Origin: Zavarzinia compransoris
GTDB taxonomy: Bacteria; Pseudomonadota; Alphaproteobacteria; Zavarziniales; Zavarziniaceae
Direction of reading: 5' to 3'
Length of the DNA: 64,000 bases
Assembly (NCBI RefSeq): GCF_003173055.1
Contig: NZ_QGLF01000001.1
Location: 441,085-505,084, forward strand
A program made the translations under genes and the position numbers. This document shows, piece after piece, positions 48,459 to 56,449 of this stretch. The notes beneath the pieces are model-generated. The model saw only the letters and a list, made by a program, of their open reading frames with translations, was not told the origin of the DNA and did no database searches. The number at the start of each line of letters is the position of its first letter. Positions within the stretch are counted from its first letter, which is position 1.

Positions 48459-48650
48459 ACGTCCGTACCATTGGGACGCTGGCCCTTGCCGTGGTGCTGC
48501 CCGGCATGGCCGGGGCGCAACAGGTGCTTTCCCCGGCCAACGTGGCCAAGAAGTGGGAATGGTATGCCTTCCTGCTCAAAAAGCATCGTCGCCAACGTGA
48601 CGGCGGAGATGGTCAAGCGGGTCGTTTTCAAGGGCAGGGCCCACGGGTAA
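48452..48650 (+). pseudogene. Frameshifted short secreted protein (paralogue of 48988 gene N-terminus)
   Basis: From GTG at 48452 (GGGAGG 7 bases upstream) the frame gives TIGTLALAVVLPGMAGAQQ, then SPANVAKKWEWYAFLLK, closely matching the N-terminus of 48988-49623 (RLLGTLALALLLPGMAGAQQ ... AARKREYYDFLLN). After the A5 run at 48578-48582 the frame becomes unlike protein. Removing one base there restores SIVANVTAEMVKRVVFKG and a stop at 48648-48650. So a single-base insertion in the homopolymer is likely. It could also be an expressed 65-residue product if frameshifting occurs. The direct frame runs on into the next gene. Confidence 0.6.
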
Positions 48651-48664
48651 CGCGGAGACCGTGC

Positions 48665-48991
48665 ATGCGTACCCTTACCCGCGCCCTCGCGTCGGCGAGC
48701 CTGGTGCTCGCCTGTAGCGAGGCTACCGCCGCCGACTGCGCCCGGCTCATCCGCAAGCGTGACTACACCTACGGGCAGTTTATCGCGCTTGAGAGGGAAT
48801 ATCCCGCCACGGTCCGCCGTCTGGAAGAGTGCCTCGACCATACCTATGGGGACGTCAACCGCGCGGGGTGTATCGCCACCACCATCGCCCGCCTCTATGC
48901 GCTGACCGACAGCGCATCGGTGGATGAGGTGATGGCAGTCTGGACGCCGTACCTCCAAGCCTATGACAGGGCCAAGGAGTGCGAGGGATGA
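48665..48991 (+). CDS. Secreted four-cysteine protein B
   Basis: 108 residues from ATG 48665, with GGAG 7 bases upstream; this site, and a second signal peptide (TRALASASLVLACSEATAA), make it a gene of its own rather than the tail of the preceding frame. The mature part reads DCARLIRKRDYTYG, EYPATVRRLEECLD, AGCIATTIARLY and AKEC. Its Cys spacing matches protein A: C-20-YP-8-C and C-36-C. Two disulfides in an exported helical mini-protein are expected. The stop overlaps the start of the following gene (ATGA). I recognise no family. Confidence 0.72.
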   Translation: MRTLTRALASASLVLACSEATAADCARLIRKRDYTYGQFIALEREYPATVRRLEECLDHTYGDVNRAGCIATTIARLYALTDSASVDEVMAVWTPYLQAYDRAKECEG

Positions 48992-49623
48992 CGGCCCGGC
49001 GCCTCCTCGGGACGCTGGCCCTTGCCCTGTTGCTCCCCGGCATGGCCGGGGCGCAGCAGGCGCTTTCCCCCGCCGATGCGGCGAGGAAGCGGGAATATTA
49101 TGACTTCCTGCTCAACCCGCGCGGGGCGACGGCGGCGCAAATTGATGAATTCCGGCGGCATTGCGCCGCCGGAATTATCCCCACCGCCATGCGCGACAAG
49201 CCCGAGTCCTATACATACGGGCAAACCGCCTCGGAAATCTGCGTTGCCGTGCTGACGCGCATCGGGCGTGAGGGGAAATTGCTGGAACCCTATCGCCCCC
49301 TGATGGTGGAATTGACTGGCGATGACCGGGCTTATGAGGGCATTCCCGCCGCGATCGGCGTGGCCGCCATGGCCAACAAGCCGGTGGCCTCACTTGGCGA
49401 AGGTAAAGGATTGACCATGAAGCCCGCCCTGACCTTCGATGCCGGATTCGTGAGCGGCTATCTCAAAGGCTTCCCCGGCACCCCGCCTGCCGTGACCGAG
49501 GAACGGTTGCAAGCCATCGCCGAGGGTTGCCTTGACCAGAAGGGCGGTAGCCTCAACAACTGTTATATTGCGGGGCGCATCTATGGATTCCGGGCGCGCA
49601 ACGGGCAGAATCCGGTGCCGTAG
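48988..49623 (+). CDS. Secreted hypothetical protein C
   Basis: 211 residues; ATG 48988 overlaps the preceding stop, with AAGGAG upstream. The signal peptide LLGTLALALLLPGMAGA is followed by a mature part with FRRHCAAG, SEICVAVL and a C-terminal GCLDQKGGSLNNCYIAGRIYGF. The last stretch resembles CLDHTYGDVNRAGCIATTIARLY of protein B, so the proteins share a module, and YTYGQ occurs in both. The N-terminus is duplicated in the frameshifted copy at 48452-48650. The function is unknown. The island's secreted genes therefore descend from repeated duplication. Confidence 0.72.
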   Translation: MTARRLLGTLALALLLPGMAGAQQALSPADAARKREYYDFLLNPRGATAAQIDEFRRHCAAGIIPTAMRDKPESYTYGQTASEICVAVLTRIGREGKLLEPYRPLMVELTGDDRAYEGIPAAIGVAAMANKPVASLGEGKGLTMKPALTFDAGFVSGYLKGFPGTPPAVTEERLQAIAEGCLDQKGGSLNNCYIAGRIYGFRARNGQNPVP

Positions 49624-49626
49624 GGA

Positions 49627-50226
49627 CTAGCCCAATGCGATGGAGCCGCCCAGCCTGCCGAGAGCGGCGATACCCACTGTGTCAACCGATTGGGGATTGA
49701 CCACCCCGGCGGCGCGCAGGCCCGCCGCCGCATGCTGCACGGGGTTGGTCGTGGGGCTGTCATCAAGCCCTTGAGCAGCTACCGCCGCCTGTTCGGCTTC
49801 GGCATTCTCACGTTCCTGATCGTCTTTCACCGCTACACTTTCATCCACCGCTTTGTCGGTGGTAACGCCAGCGAATCGTGGGCGCGTTGGCAAGCGGCTA
49901 CGTAGCGCGGCGTCACCCGCGTCGATCTCGCGCGGGTCACGGCCAGCGGCAATCTCCGCCGCCCGCTGCGCCCGTAAATTTTTCTCGATTTCAGCCCACA
50001 TGGCCTGCGCGCGCGGGTCGCTGTCGGCCCCGTGGCCTATCGCATCGCGCAACTGGTCCTGCGCGATCAACAGGCGGTCGCGGTCATGGCGCGGGTCGTT
50101 CGGGTCCAGCCCCTCAAGCAGGGCGCGGCGTTCGGCCTCGCGTTCGCGGTAGGCCGCTTCCTCCTCGGGCGAGCCAAAACGCAGCGCGGCATCGAACACG
50201 CCTTCACGGAACAATTGCCGTTCCAC
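49627..50226 (-). CDS. 5'-truncated hypothetical protein at the right island junction
   Basis: 199 residues are readable, in a frame that runs without a credible start up to the junction at 50230. The only start (GTG at 50226) has no proper Shine-Dalgarno. The sequence is rich in Ala, Arg, Glu, Asp and Gln (AAYREREAERRALLEGLDPN, then LIAQDQLRDAIGHGADSDPRA) and looks helical and soluble. No domain is recognised. Its N-terminal part was probably lost when the element was shortened or recombined, since the duplicated lysR end begins four bases upstream. It faces the plus-strand cargo, converging 3 bases apart with the secreted protein C gene. Confidence 0.6.
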   Translation of the reverse strand: MERQLFREGVFDAALRFGSPEEEAAYREREAERRALLEGLDPNDPRHDRDRLLIAQDQLRDAIGHGADSDPRAQAMWAEIEKNLRAQRAAEIAAGRDPREIDAGDAALRSRLPTRPRFAGVTTDKAVDESVAVKDDQERENAEAEQAAVAAQGLDDSPTTNPVQHAAAGLRAAGVVNPQSVDTVGIAALGRLGGSIALG

Positions 50227-50230
50227 GTCA

Positions 50231-50485
50231 CCTGTGGGAAGTGGCGGAATACCTGCGCGACGGCCGCCTGGTGCCGGTGCTGCCGGATTTTCCGCCGCAG
50301 CCGATCTCGGTTTCGGTCGTCTATCCCCACCGCCGGCTGGTGGCGGCCAAGACCCGGGCCTTTGCCGATTTCATCCTGAACCGGGGCGGCGCCGCGATCG
50401 GCCAGGCGGTCGAGGGCGTGGCGGTTCCCGCCGCCTGATCGTTCATTCGCCGGGCGGTGACAGCACCACCAGCAGTTCGGCGGCG
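50231..50485. repeat. Right copy of the duplicated lysR/xdhC junction (direct repeat R)
   Basis: Contains the last 208 bases of the LysR gene (stop at 50436-50438) without its 5' part and continues into the intact xdhC 3' end. It matches 46677-46930: three substitutions in the 208-base coding part, more beyond the stop. Its LysR part cannot be expressed as a full regulator. The intact gene on the left uses the other copy, so insertion did not inactivate the regulator. Confidence 0.9.
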
Positions 50486-51237
50486 ACCAGGGCGGCGATC
50501 ACCGGCGGGCTCTTGTCCGGCAGCTTGTGCCCGCCGATCGGGCAGGTCAGCCGCGCCAGCAGGCCGGGGGCATTGCCATTGGCCAGGAACCCGCGCGAGA
50601 AGCGCGCCTTCTTGGTCGCCGAGCCGATCATGCCGACATAGGCGAAATCCGGGCGCTGAAGCGCTGCTTCGGTGATCGCATAGTCGAGATGGTGCTCGTG
50701 GGTCATGACCACCACGGCGGCGCCGGCGGGGGCGGCGGCTAGGGCGGCCAGGGGATCCTCGCGCATGGCGGTGGCGGGGGCATTCTCCCGCTCGTCGTAC
50801 CATTCGAGGCGCAGCGGCAGGGGCGCCAGCGCCCGCGCCAGCGCGATGCCGACATGGCCGGCGCCGAACAGCAGCACCGTGGGCCAGCCGGCGGCCAGCG
50901 CCCGTTCATCCCTGTCGATCGCTTCCGCCATGGTCCCGTCCAGCCTCGCCAGGGACAATACCACATGGCCGCCGCAACATTGCCCGACCGCGGGCCCCAG
51001 CGGCAGGCTGAGCACGGCGCCAGCCTCGCCTGCGGCGATCATGGCGCGGGCGCGGTCCGCCGCCGCCCATTCCAGGCGCCCGCCGCCGATGGTGCCGTAA
51101 AGCTGGCCGCCGGCCACCACCATGCGCGTGCCGGCCTCGCGCGGGGTGGAGCCGCGGGCATCCCGGACGGTGACCACCACCGCCGGCACGCCCCCGGCCA
51201 CCAGGCCGGCGGCGACGGGGGCCAGGCGGATGGTCAC
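50443..51237 (-). CDS. xdhC: Xanthine dehydrogenase accessory protein XdhC
   Basis: 264 residues. XdhC inserts the sulfurated molybdenum cofactor into xanthine dehydrogenase. The N-terminal XdhC/CoxI part reads VVVTVRDARGSTPREAGTRMVV and the C-terminal Rossmann-like part has VLLFGAGHVGIALARALAPL and YVGMIGSATKKARFSRGFL. Both are standard. The start codon overlaps the end of xdhB by 4 bases. The last few codons are also found as a remnant at 46889-46930, evidence that the neighbouring element inserted next to this gene end. Confidence 0.93.
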   Translation of the reverse strand: MTIRLAPVAAGLVAGGVPAVVVTVRDARGSTPREAGTRMVVAGGQLYGTIGGGRLEWAAADRARAMIAAGEAGAVLSLPLGPAVGQCCGGHVVLSLARLDGTMAEAIDRDERALAAGWPTVLLFGAGHVGIALARALAPLPLRLEWYDERENAPATAMREDPLAALAAAPAGAAVVVMTHEHHLDYAITEAALQRPDFAYVGMIGSATKKARFSRGFLANGNAPGLLARLTCPIGGHKLPDKSPPVIAALVAAELLVVLSPPGE

Positions 51238-53543
51238 GGTATCGCCCTGGCTTGCAGCGCCTCCAGCGCGGCCAGCACCCGCTCGGGCGTGGCCGGCGCG
51301 TCGAGGCGGGGGCAGAGCCGGTAGTCCGCGACCGAGGCGACCGCATCCGACAGGGCATGCAGCACCGAGAAGCCGAGCATGAAGGGCGGCTCGCCCACGG
51401 CCTTGGAGCGGAACACGGTCGGTTCCGCATTCTCATTGTCGAACAGGGCGACCTCGAAATGCAGGGGGCGGTCGCCGCAGGCCGGGATCTTATAGGTGGA
51501 GGGGGCATGGGTGCGCAGGCGGCCGCGCCCGTCCCACCACAATTCCTCGGTCGTCAGCCAGCCCATGCCCTGGATGAAGCCGCCCTCGATCTGGCCGATG
51601 TCGATGGCGGGGTTCAGCGACTTGCCGACGTCGTGCAGGATATCGACCCGCAGCACCCGGTATTCGCCGGTCAGCGTGTCGACGGCGACCTCGGAACAGG
51701 CGGCGCCATAGGCATAGTAATAGAACGGCTTTCCCTTGCCCGAGGCCCGGTCCCAATGGATCTTGGGCGTCTTGTAGAAGCCGCTGGCCGACAGCTGGAT
51801 GCGGGCGCCATAGGCGCGGCGGGCGAATTCGGCGAAACTCAGGCTTTCCGCCCCGATCTGCACCATGCCGGCGGCAAAGCGCACCTGATCGGCGGACACC
51901 TGCCAGCGCTCGGCGGCGAAGGCGGTCAGGCGCTCGCGGATCTGGCGCGCCGCCGCTTGGGCCGCCATGCCGTTCAGGTCGGAACCCGACGAGGCCGCGG
52001 TCGCCGACGTGTTCGGCACCTTGGAGGTATCGGTGGCGGTGATGCGCACGGCCGAAACGTCGAGGCCGAATTCGGCCGCCACCACCTGGGCCACCTTGAC
52101 ATGCAGGCCCTGGCCCATCTCGGTGCCGCCGTGGTTCAGCATGACGCTGCCGTCGGTATAGACATGCACCAGGGCGCCGGCCTGATTGTAATGGGTGGCG
52201 GTGAAGGAAATGCCGAATTTCACCGGGGTGATGGCGATGCCGCGCCGGATCACCGGGTTTTTCGCATTGGCCGCGCGGATCGCCGCCCGCCGCGCGCCAT
52301 AGTCCGACCGTTCCTCCAGCGCGGCGATCAGGGCCGGCGCCACATTGTCCTCGACCACCTGGTGATAGGGCGTGACGTTGCGCGTGTCGTGACCGTAGAG
52401 GTTGCGCTTCCGCACCTCCAGCGGATCGAGGCCGAGGTGATAGGCGATCTCGTCCATCACCCGTTCCGCCATCACCACCCCCTGCGGCCCGCCGAAGCCG
52501 CGGAAGGCGACGTTGGAGACCGTGTTGGTCTTCAGCGGCAGGGAATTGAAGCGCACCGCCGGGTAGTAATAGGTATTGTCGGCATGGAACAGGGCGCGGT
52601 CCGTGATCGGGCCCGACAGGTCGGCGGAATAGCCGCAGCGCGCGGCGAACGTCCCCTCGATGCCGAGCACGACGCCCGCGTCGTCGAAGCCGACCTTGTA
52701 GTCGACGGCGAAATCATGGCGCTTGCCGGTCACCACCATGTCGTCGTCGCGGTCGGGGCGGAACTTGGCCGGGCGCCCGGTCCGGGTCGCCACCAGGGCG
52801 GCGACCACGGCGAAGATATTGCCGCTGGTCTCCTTGCCGCCGAAGCCGCCGCCCATGCGCCGCATCTCCACCGTCACCGCATGCAGCGGCAGGTGCAGGA
52901 CATGGGCCACCATGTGCTGGATCTCGCTCGGGTGCTGGGTCGAGGAATAGACCCGGACCTCGTCGGCCTCGCCCGGGATGGCCATGGCGATCTGGCTTTC
53001 CAGGTAGAAATGCTCCTGGCCGCCGACCACTACCCGGCCCTCGATCACATGGGGCGCGGCGGCGATCGCCGGGGCGGCTTCGCCCCGGGCCAGCACCATG
53101 GGCGCGGTCACCATCCTGCCGGTCTGGCGTGCCGCCTCGATGTCGATGGCGGCGGGCAGGTCCTCGTAGGCGACCTTGCCGAGGCGGGCCGCGCGCCGGG
53201 CCGCGTCCCGCGTCTCGGCCGCGACGATGAAGATCGGATGGCCGTGGAATTCGACGGTCTCGCCGGCCAGGATCGGCTCGTCATGGGCATGGACCGGGCT
53301 GAGGTCGGCATCCGGCGGCATGTCCGCCGCCGTCAGCACCAGGACGACGCCGGGCGCCGCCCGCACCGCATCGAGATCGAGCGAGACGATCCGGGCATGG
53401 GCCCGGTCGGCCAGCCCGAAGGCGAGGTGCAGCAGGCCCTTCGGTTCCGGCAGGTCGTCGATATAGGGGGCGCTGCCGGTTACATGGCGGGCCGCGCTCT
53501 CGTGCGGGGTGCTGCGGTGGACCGCGGGGTCATGCGCCGACAT
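51234..53543 (-). CDS. xdhB: Xanthine dehydrogenase, molybdopterin-binding subunit
   Basis: 769 residues, the large catalytic subunit. Family segments include VGGQEHFYLESQIAMAIPGE, RRMGGGFGGKE, FRGFGGPQGV (Arg in the substrate pocket), NHGGTEMGQGLHVKVAQVVA, and AVGEPPFMLGFSVLHAL, whose Glu is the catalytic base. It hydroxylates hypoxanthine and xanthine to urate using the Mo cofactor, passing electrons to the small subunit. Its ATG overlaps the end of xdhA by 14 bases, and its end overlaps xdhC, so the three are one operon. Length and motifs are normal. Confidence 0.96.
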   Translation of the reverse strand: MSAHDPAVHRSTPHESAARHVTGSAPYIDDLPEPKGLLHLAFGLADRAHARIVSLDLDAVRAAPGVVLVLTAADMPPDADLSPVHAHDEPILAGETVEFHGHPIFIVAAETRDAARRAARLGKVAYEDLPAAIDIEAARQTGRMVTAPMVLARGEAAPAIAAAPHVIEGRVVVGGQEHFYLESQIAMAIPGEADEVRVYSSTQHPSEIQHMVAHVLHLPLHAVTVEMRRMGGGFGGKETSGNIFAVVAALVATRTGRPAKFRPDRDDDMVVTGKRHDFAVDYKVGFDDAGVVLGIEGTFAARCGYSADLSGPITDRALFHADNTYYYPAVRFNSLPLKTNTVSNVAFRGFGGPQGVVMAERVMDEIAYHLGLDPLEVRKRNLYGHDTRNVTPYHQVVEDNVAPALIAALEERSDYGARRAAIRAANAKNPVIRRGIAITPVKFGISFTATHYNQAGALVHVYTDGSVMLNHGGTEMGQGLHVKVAQVVAAEFGLDVSAVRITATDTSKVPNTSATAASSGSDLNGMAAQAAARQIRERLTAFAAERWQVSADQVRFAAGMVQIGAESLSFAEFARRAYGARIQLSASGFYKTPKIHWDRASGKGKPFYYYAYGAACSEVAVDTLTGEYRVLRVDILHDVGKSLNPAIDIGQIEGGFIQGMGWLTTEELWWDGRGRLRTHAPSTYKIPACGDRPLHFEVALFDNENAEPTVFRSKAVGEPPFMLGFSVLHALSDAVASVADYRLCPRLDAPATPERVLAALEALQARAIP

Positions 53544-55005
53544 GATCGATCCTCCGCTTGTCCCAGAGGCGGGTGGCGATACCGGGGTCGCCCAGTTCGA
53601 TGAACAGCCGGGCCAGCATGTTGCGCGCCACGGTCAGCCGGTAGTGGGCGGAGGCGCGCATGTCGGTCAGGGGCGCGAAATCCTCGGCGACGGCCGCCTT
53701 GGCCGCGGCGACGGTCGCGGCCGACAGGGGGCGGCCGGTCAGCGCCGCTTCCGCCGCCCGGGCGCGCTTCGGGGTGCCGGCCATGCCGCCATAGGCGATG
53801 CGGGCATCGGTCACGATGCCGTCGGCGACGGTCAGGGCGAAGCCGGCCATGACGGCGGAAATATCCTGGTCGAAGCGTTTCGAGACCTTATAGGCCTTGA
53901 ACACCTGTCCCGGGCCGGGCAGGGGGATGGTGACGGTTTCGACGAATTCGCCGGGCCGGCGGTCCTGCTTGCCGTAGTCGATGAAGAAATCCTCGATCGG
54001 CAGGCTGCGGCGCTCGGCGCCCTTCCGCAGGGTCAGGCGGGCGCCGAGGGCGATCAGCATGGGCGGCGTATCGCCGATGGGCGAGCCGTTGGCGACATTG
54101 CCGCCGATGGTGCCCGCATTCCTGATCTGGGTGGAGCCGATGCGCCGCACCGCCGCGCCGAAATCGGGCCAATGGGCGGCCAGCCGCTCCAGCGCCTCGC
54201 TATAGGTGACGCCGGCGCCGATGGCGAGAGCGCCATCCGTTTCGCTGACGGTGGCGAGGTCGCGGGCCCGGCCCAGCCAGACCAGCGGATCCGGCCGCTT
54301 CAGGTGCTTGGTCAGCCACAGGCCGACATCGGTGGCACCGGCCACCACCGTCGCCTGCGGCTGGCGTTCCAGCAGGGCCGCCAGGGCATCCGCGCTGGCG
54401 GGGGCATGGAAATGGCGCGTGCCGTCCAGGGTGAGGGTGACGTCGGCGCCGTCGTCCAGGGCGGCGAGCCGGGCCAGGGTCGCCGCCGCGTCGAACTGGT
54501 CGGGCGCGGTGACGGCGGCCGCCTGGCGGGCCGCGCGCACGATCGGGGCATAGCCGGTGCAACGGCAGAGGTTGCCGGCCAGCCCCTCGTCGAGCGCCTG
54601 ATCGTCGAGACCGTCGAGCCCGCGTTTCCACAGGGCGAACAGCGACATGACGAAACCGGGCGTGCAGAAGCCGCATTGCGAGCCATGGGTCTCGACCATG
54701 GCCTGCTGCACCGGGTGCAGCCGGCCGTGGTCCGCCAGATCCTCGACCGTGATCACTTGCGCGCCGTCGAGGGTGCCGAGCGGCTGGATACAGGCATTGA
54801 CCGCGCGATAGTCCAGGCCGCCGGCCCCGTCCGGCCGTGCGATCACCACGGAACAGGCGCCGCAGTCGCCCTCGGCGCAGCCTTCCTTGGTGCCGGTGCG
54901 CCGCTCGTCGAGGCGGAGATAGTCGAGCACGGTCGCGGTCGGGTCGACCGCCGCCAGGGTCCGTTCCTCATGGCCGAGAAGAAAGCGGAGACAATCGCGG
55001 GCCAT
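53530..55005 (-). CDS. xdhA: Xanthine dehydrogenase, iron-sulfur/FAD small subunit
   Basis: 491 residues. Two [2Fe-2S] sites are seen: GCAEGDCGACSVV (about residues 42-54, plant-type) and the paired motifs QCGFCTPGF and NLCRCTGY (about 110-150). The FAD domain follows with VVAGATDVGLWLTKHLK, TIGGNVANGSPIGD and a C-terminal CO-dehydrogenase flavoprotein-like region. Electrons from XdhB reach NAD via FAD. First gene of the xdhABC operon; it starts 2 bases after the uraH stop, so hydroxyisourate hydrolase is probably in the same transcript. Confidence 0.96.
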   Translation of the reverse strand: MARDCLRFLLGHEERTLAAVDPTATVLDYLRLDERRTGTKEGCAEGDCGACSVVIARPDGAGGLDYRAVNACIQPLGTLDGAQVITVEDLADHGRLHPVQQAMVETHGSQCGFCTPGFVMSLFALWKRGLDGLDDQALDEGLAGNLCRCTGYAPIVRAARQAAAVTAPDQFDAAATLARLAALDDGADVTLTLDGTRHFHAPASADALAALLERQPQATVVAGATDVGLWLTKHLKRPDPLVWLGRARDLATVSETDGALAIGAGVTYSEALERLAAHWPDFGAAVRRIGSTQIRNAGTIGGNVANGSPIGDTPPMLIALGARLTLRKGAERRSLPIEDFFIDYGKQDRRPGEFVETVTIPLPGPGQVFKAYKVSKRFDQDISAVMAGFALTVADGIVTDARIAYGGMAGTPKRARAAEAALTGRPLSAATVAAAKAAVAEDFAPLTDMRASAHYRLTVARNMLARLFIELGDPGIATRLWDKRRIDHVGA

Positions 55006-55007
55006 CG

Positions 55008-55367
55008 TCAGCTCCCCCGATAGGTCGAGAAGCTGAAGGGCGAGGCCAGCAGGGGAACATGGTAATGCGCGCCGGCATCGGCAATGCCGAAGCGGATCGG
55101 CACGAGGTCGAGAAAGGCCGGTTCCGGCAGGGCCAGGCCGAGGCCGCGGAAATAATCGCCGATGTGGAAATCGAGCTGGTAGGTGCCGGGCACGAAGTCG
55201 GCCCCGGCCAGGATCGGGGCGTCGGCGCGGCCGTCGTCATTGGTGACGATGGTGGTCAGCAGGCGGGGGCCGTCGCCGGTCAGGCGGTAGAGATCCACCG
55301 TCACCCCTTTCGCCGGCCTGCCATGGGCCGCATCCAGGATATGTGTGGTCAACCAGCCACCGCTCAT
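55008..55367 (-). CDS. uraH: 5-hydroxyisourate hydrolase (transthyretin-like)
   Basis: 119 residues. The N-terminus [24 protein letters not shown], the internal Arg/His pattern ([12 protein letters not shown]) and the C-terminal tetrapeptide YRGS are the hallmarks of HIUases. It hydrolyses the product of PuuD to OHCU, the substrate of the decarboxylase encoded by uraD at 56446-56949. It is the first gene of the leftward xdh operon and shares a 164-bp divergent region with the allantoinase gene. Confidence 0.95.
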   Translation of the reverse strand: MSGGWLTTHILDAAHGRPAKGVTVDLYRLTGDGPRLLTTIVTNDDGRADAPILAGADFVPGTYQLDFHIGDYFRGLGLALPEPAFLDLVPIRFGIADAGAHYHVPLLASPFSFSTYRGS

Positions 55368-55531
55368 TCGCTACCCCCGCCCGAACACGATCACAGCCCC
55401 CTATCGTGGGCGCCTCCGCCGCCCCCTGGGAAGTCGGGAAATGGCCAAACATCTTCCAAAAAACGCGAATGATCGGCGGGGGGCGCTGTACTATGGATGG
55501 ACCGTGTTCCCGATGTTTCCATAGGCATGGC

Positions 55532-56449
55532 ATGACCTGGCAGCCCCCCCGCGATCTCATCGGCTATGGCCCCAATCCCCCCCGCGTGCGATGGCCGGGC
55601 GGGGCGAAAGTGGTCGTGCAGATCGTGCTGAACTACGAGGAGGGGGGCGAGAATTCGATCGAGAACGGCGATCCCGCCTCGGAAGCCTTCCTCTCCGAAG
55701 TGGTGAACGCCCAGCCCCTGGCCGGGGTGCGGCATCTCTCGGTCGAGTCGATCTTCGACTATGGCGCCCGGGTCGGGGTCTGGCGCCTGCTGAAACTGTT
55801 CCGGGCGCGCAGGGTGCCGGTCACGGTCTTTGCCGTCGCCCGCGCCGCCGAACGCCACCCGGACCTGATCCGCGCCATGGTCGACGATGGTCACGAGATC
55901 GCCTCCCATGGCCTGCGCTGGATCAACTACCAATATGTCGGCGAGGCCATGGAACGCGCCCATATCCGTGAGGCGATGGATATTCTCGGCCATGTCGCCG
56001 GCACGCGCCCTCTCGGCTGGTACACCGGGCGCACCGGGCCCAATACCCGCCGGCTGGTTTCCGACTATGGCGGCTTTCTCTACGATGCCGATGCCTATGA
56101 CGACGAATTGCCCTATTGGCAGGATGTGGCGGGCAAGCCCCTGCTGATCGTGCCCTATACGCTCGACGCCAACGACATGCGCTTCATCAATGCCCAGGGC
56201 TTCGGCGACGGCCAGCAGTTCTATGCCTACCTGAAGGACAGTTTCGACACCCTCTATGCCGAGGGCGACGAATGCCCCCGCATGCTCTCGATCGGGCTGC
56301 ATTGCCGGCTGGCCGGGCGGCCCGGTCGCTTCCTGGCCGTGCAGCGCTTCATCGACTACGCCCAGGGGCACGAGGGGGTCTGGTTCGCCCGGCGCGACGA
56401 GATCGCCCGCCACTGGCATGAAAACCACCCGGCGGGAGGGGTGCGATGA
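55532..56449 (+). CDS. puuE: Allantoinase PuuE (polysaccharide deacetylase-like)
   Basis: 305 residues; metal-dependent allantoin amidohydrolase of the NodB/deacetylase fold, unrelated to DAL1-type allantoinases. Segments are RDLIGYGPNPPRVRWPGGAKVVVQIVLNYEEGGE, FDYGARVGVWRLL, IASHGLRWINYQ (metal His) and LGWYTGRTGPNTRRL. It converts allantoin to allantoate. The ATG at 55532 gives the family-typical N-terminus, while several earlier in-frame starts would add non-family sequence. It overlaps uraD by 4 bases (ATGA), so the two are co-translated. Confidence 0.92.
   Translation: MTWQPPRDLIGYGPNPPRVRWPGGAKVVVQIVLNYEEGGENSIENGDPASEAFLSEVVNAQPLAGVRHLSVESIFDYGARVGVWRLLKLFRARRVPVTVFAVARAAERHPDLIRAMVDDGHEIASHGLRWINYQYVGEAMERAHIREAMDILGHVAGTRPLGWYTGRTGPNTRRLVSDYGGFLYDADAYDDELPYWQDVAGKPLLIVPYTLDANDMRFINAQGFGDGQQFYAYLKDSFDTLYAEGDECPRMLSIGLHCRLAGRPGRFLAVQRFIDYAQGHEGVWFARRDEIARHWHENHPAGGVR

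Larger units (their letters stand above)
46931..50230. mobile_element. 3.3-kb integrated element with tyrosine recombinase
   Basis: The DNA between two imperfect direct repeats (46677-46930 and 50231-50485) is foreign to the lysR-xdhC junction. Its left end holds a tyrosine recombinase gene whose stop is 18 bases inside the boundary, typical of integrases at an attachment site. The cargo comprises a DUF697-like protein, four tandem secreted small proteins (one frameshifted) and a gene truncated at the right edge. Intergenic parts are AT-rich against the neighbourhood (47560-47720). No transposase, terminal inverted repeats, relaxase or replication gene is visible, so it is a small integrase-mobilised island or a deleted remnant of a larger one. 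Confidence 0.8.

Noticed and set aside
48452-48991. One 179-residue secreted protein
   Set aside because: A second signal peptide and ribosome binding site at 48665, and the match of the first part to 48988-49623, point to two genes with a frameshift in the first.
46931-50230. An insertion sequence or transposon
   Set aside because: No transposase, no terminal inverted repeats and no short target duplication; the recombinase is tyrosine type and the repeats are long and gene-derived.
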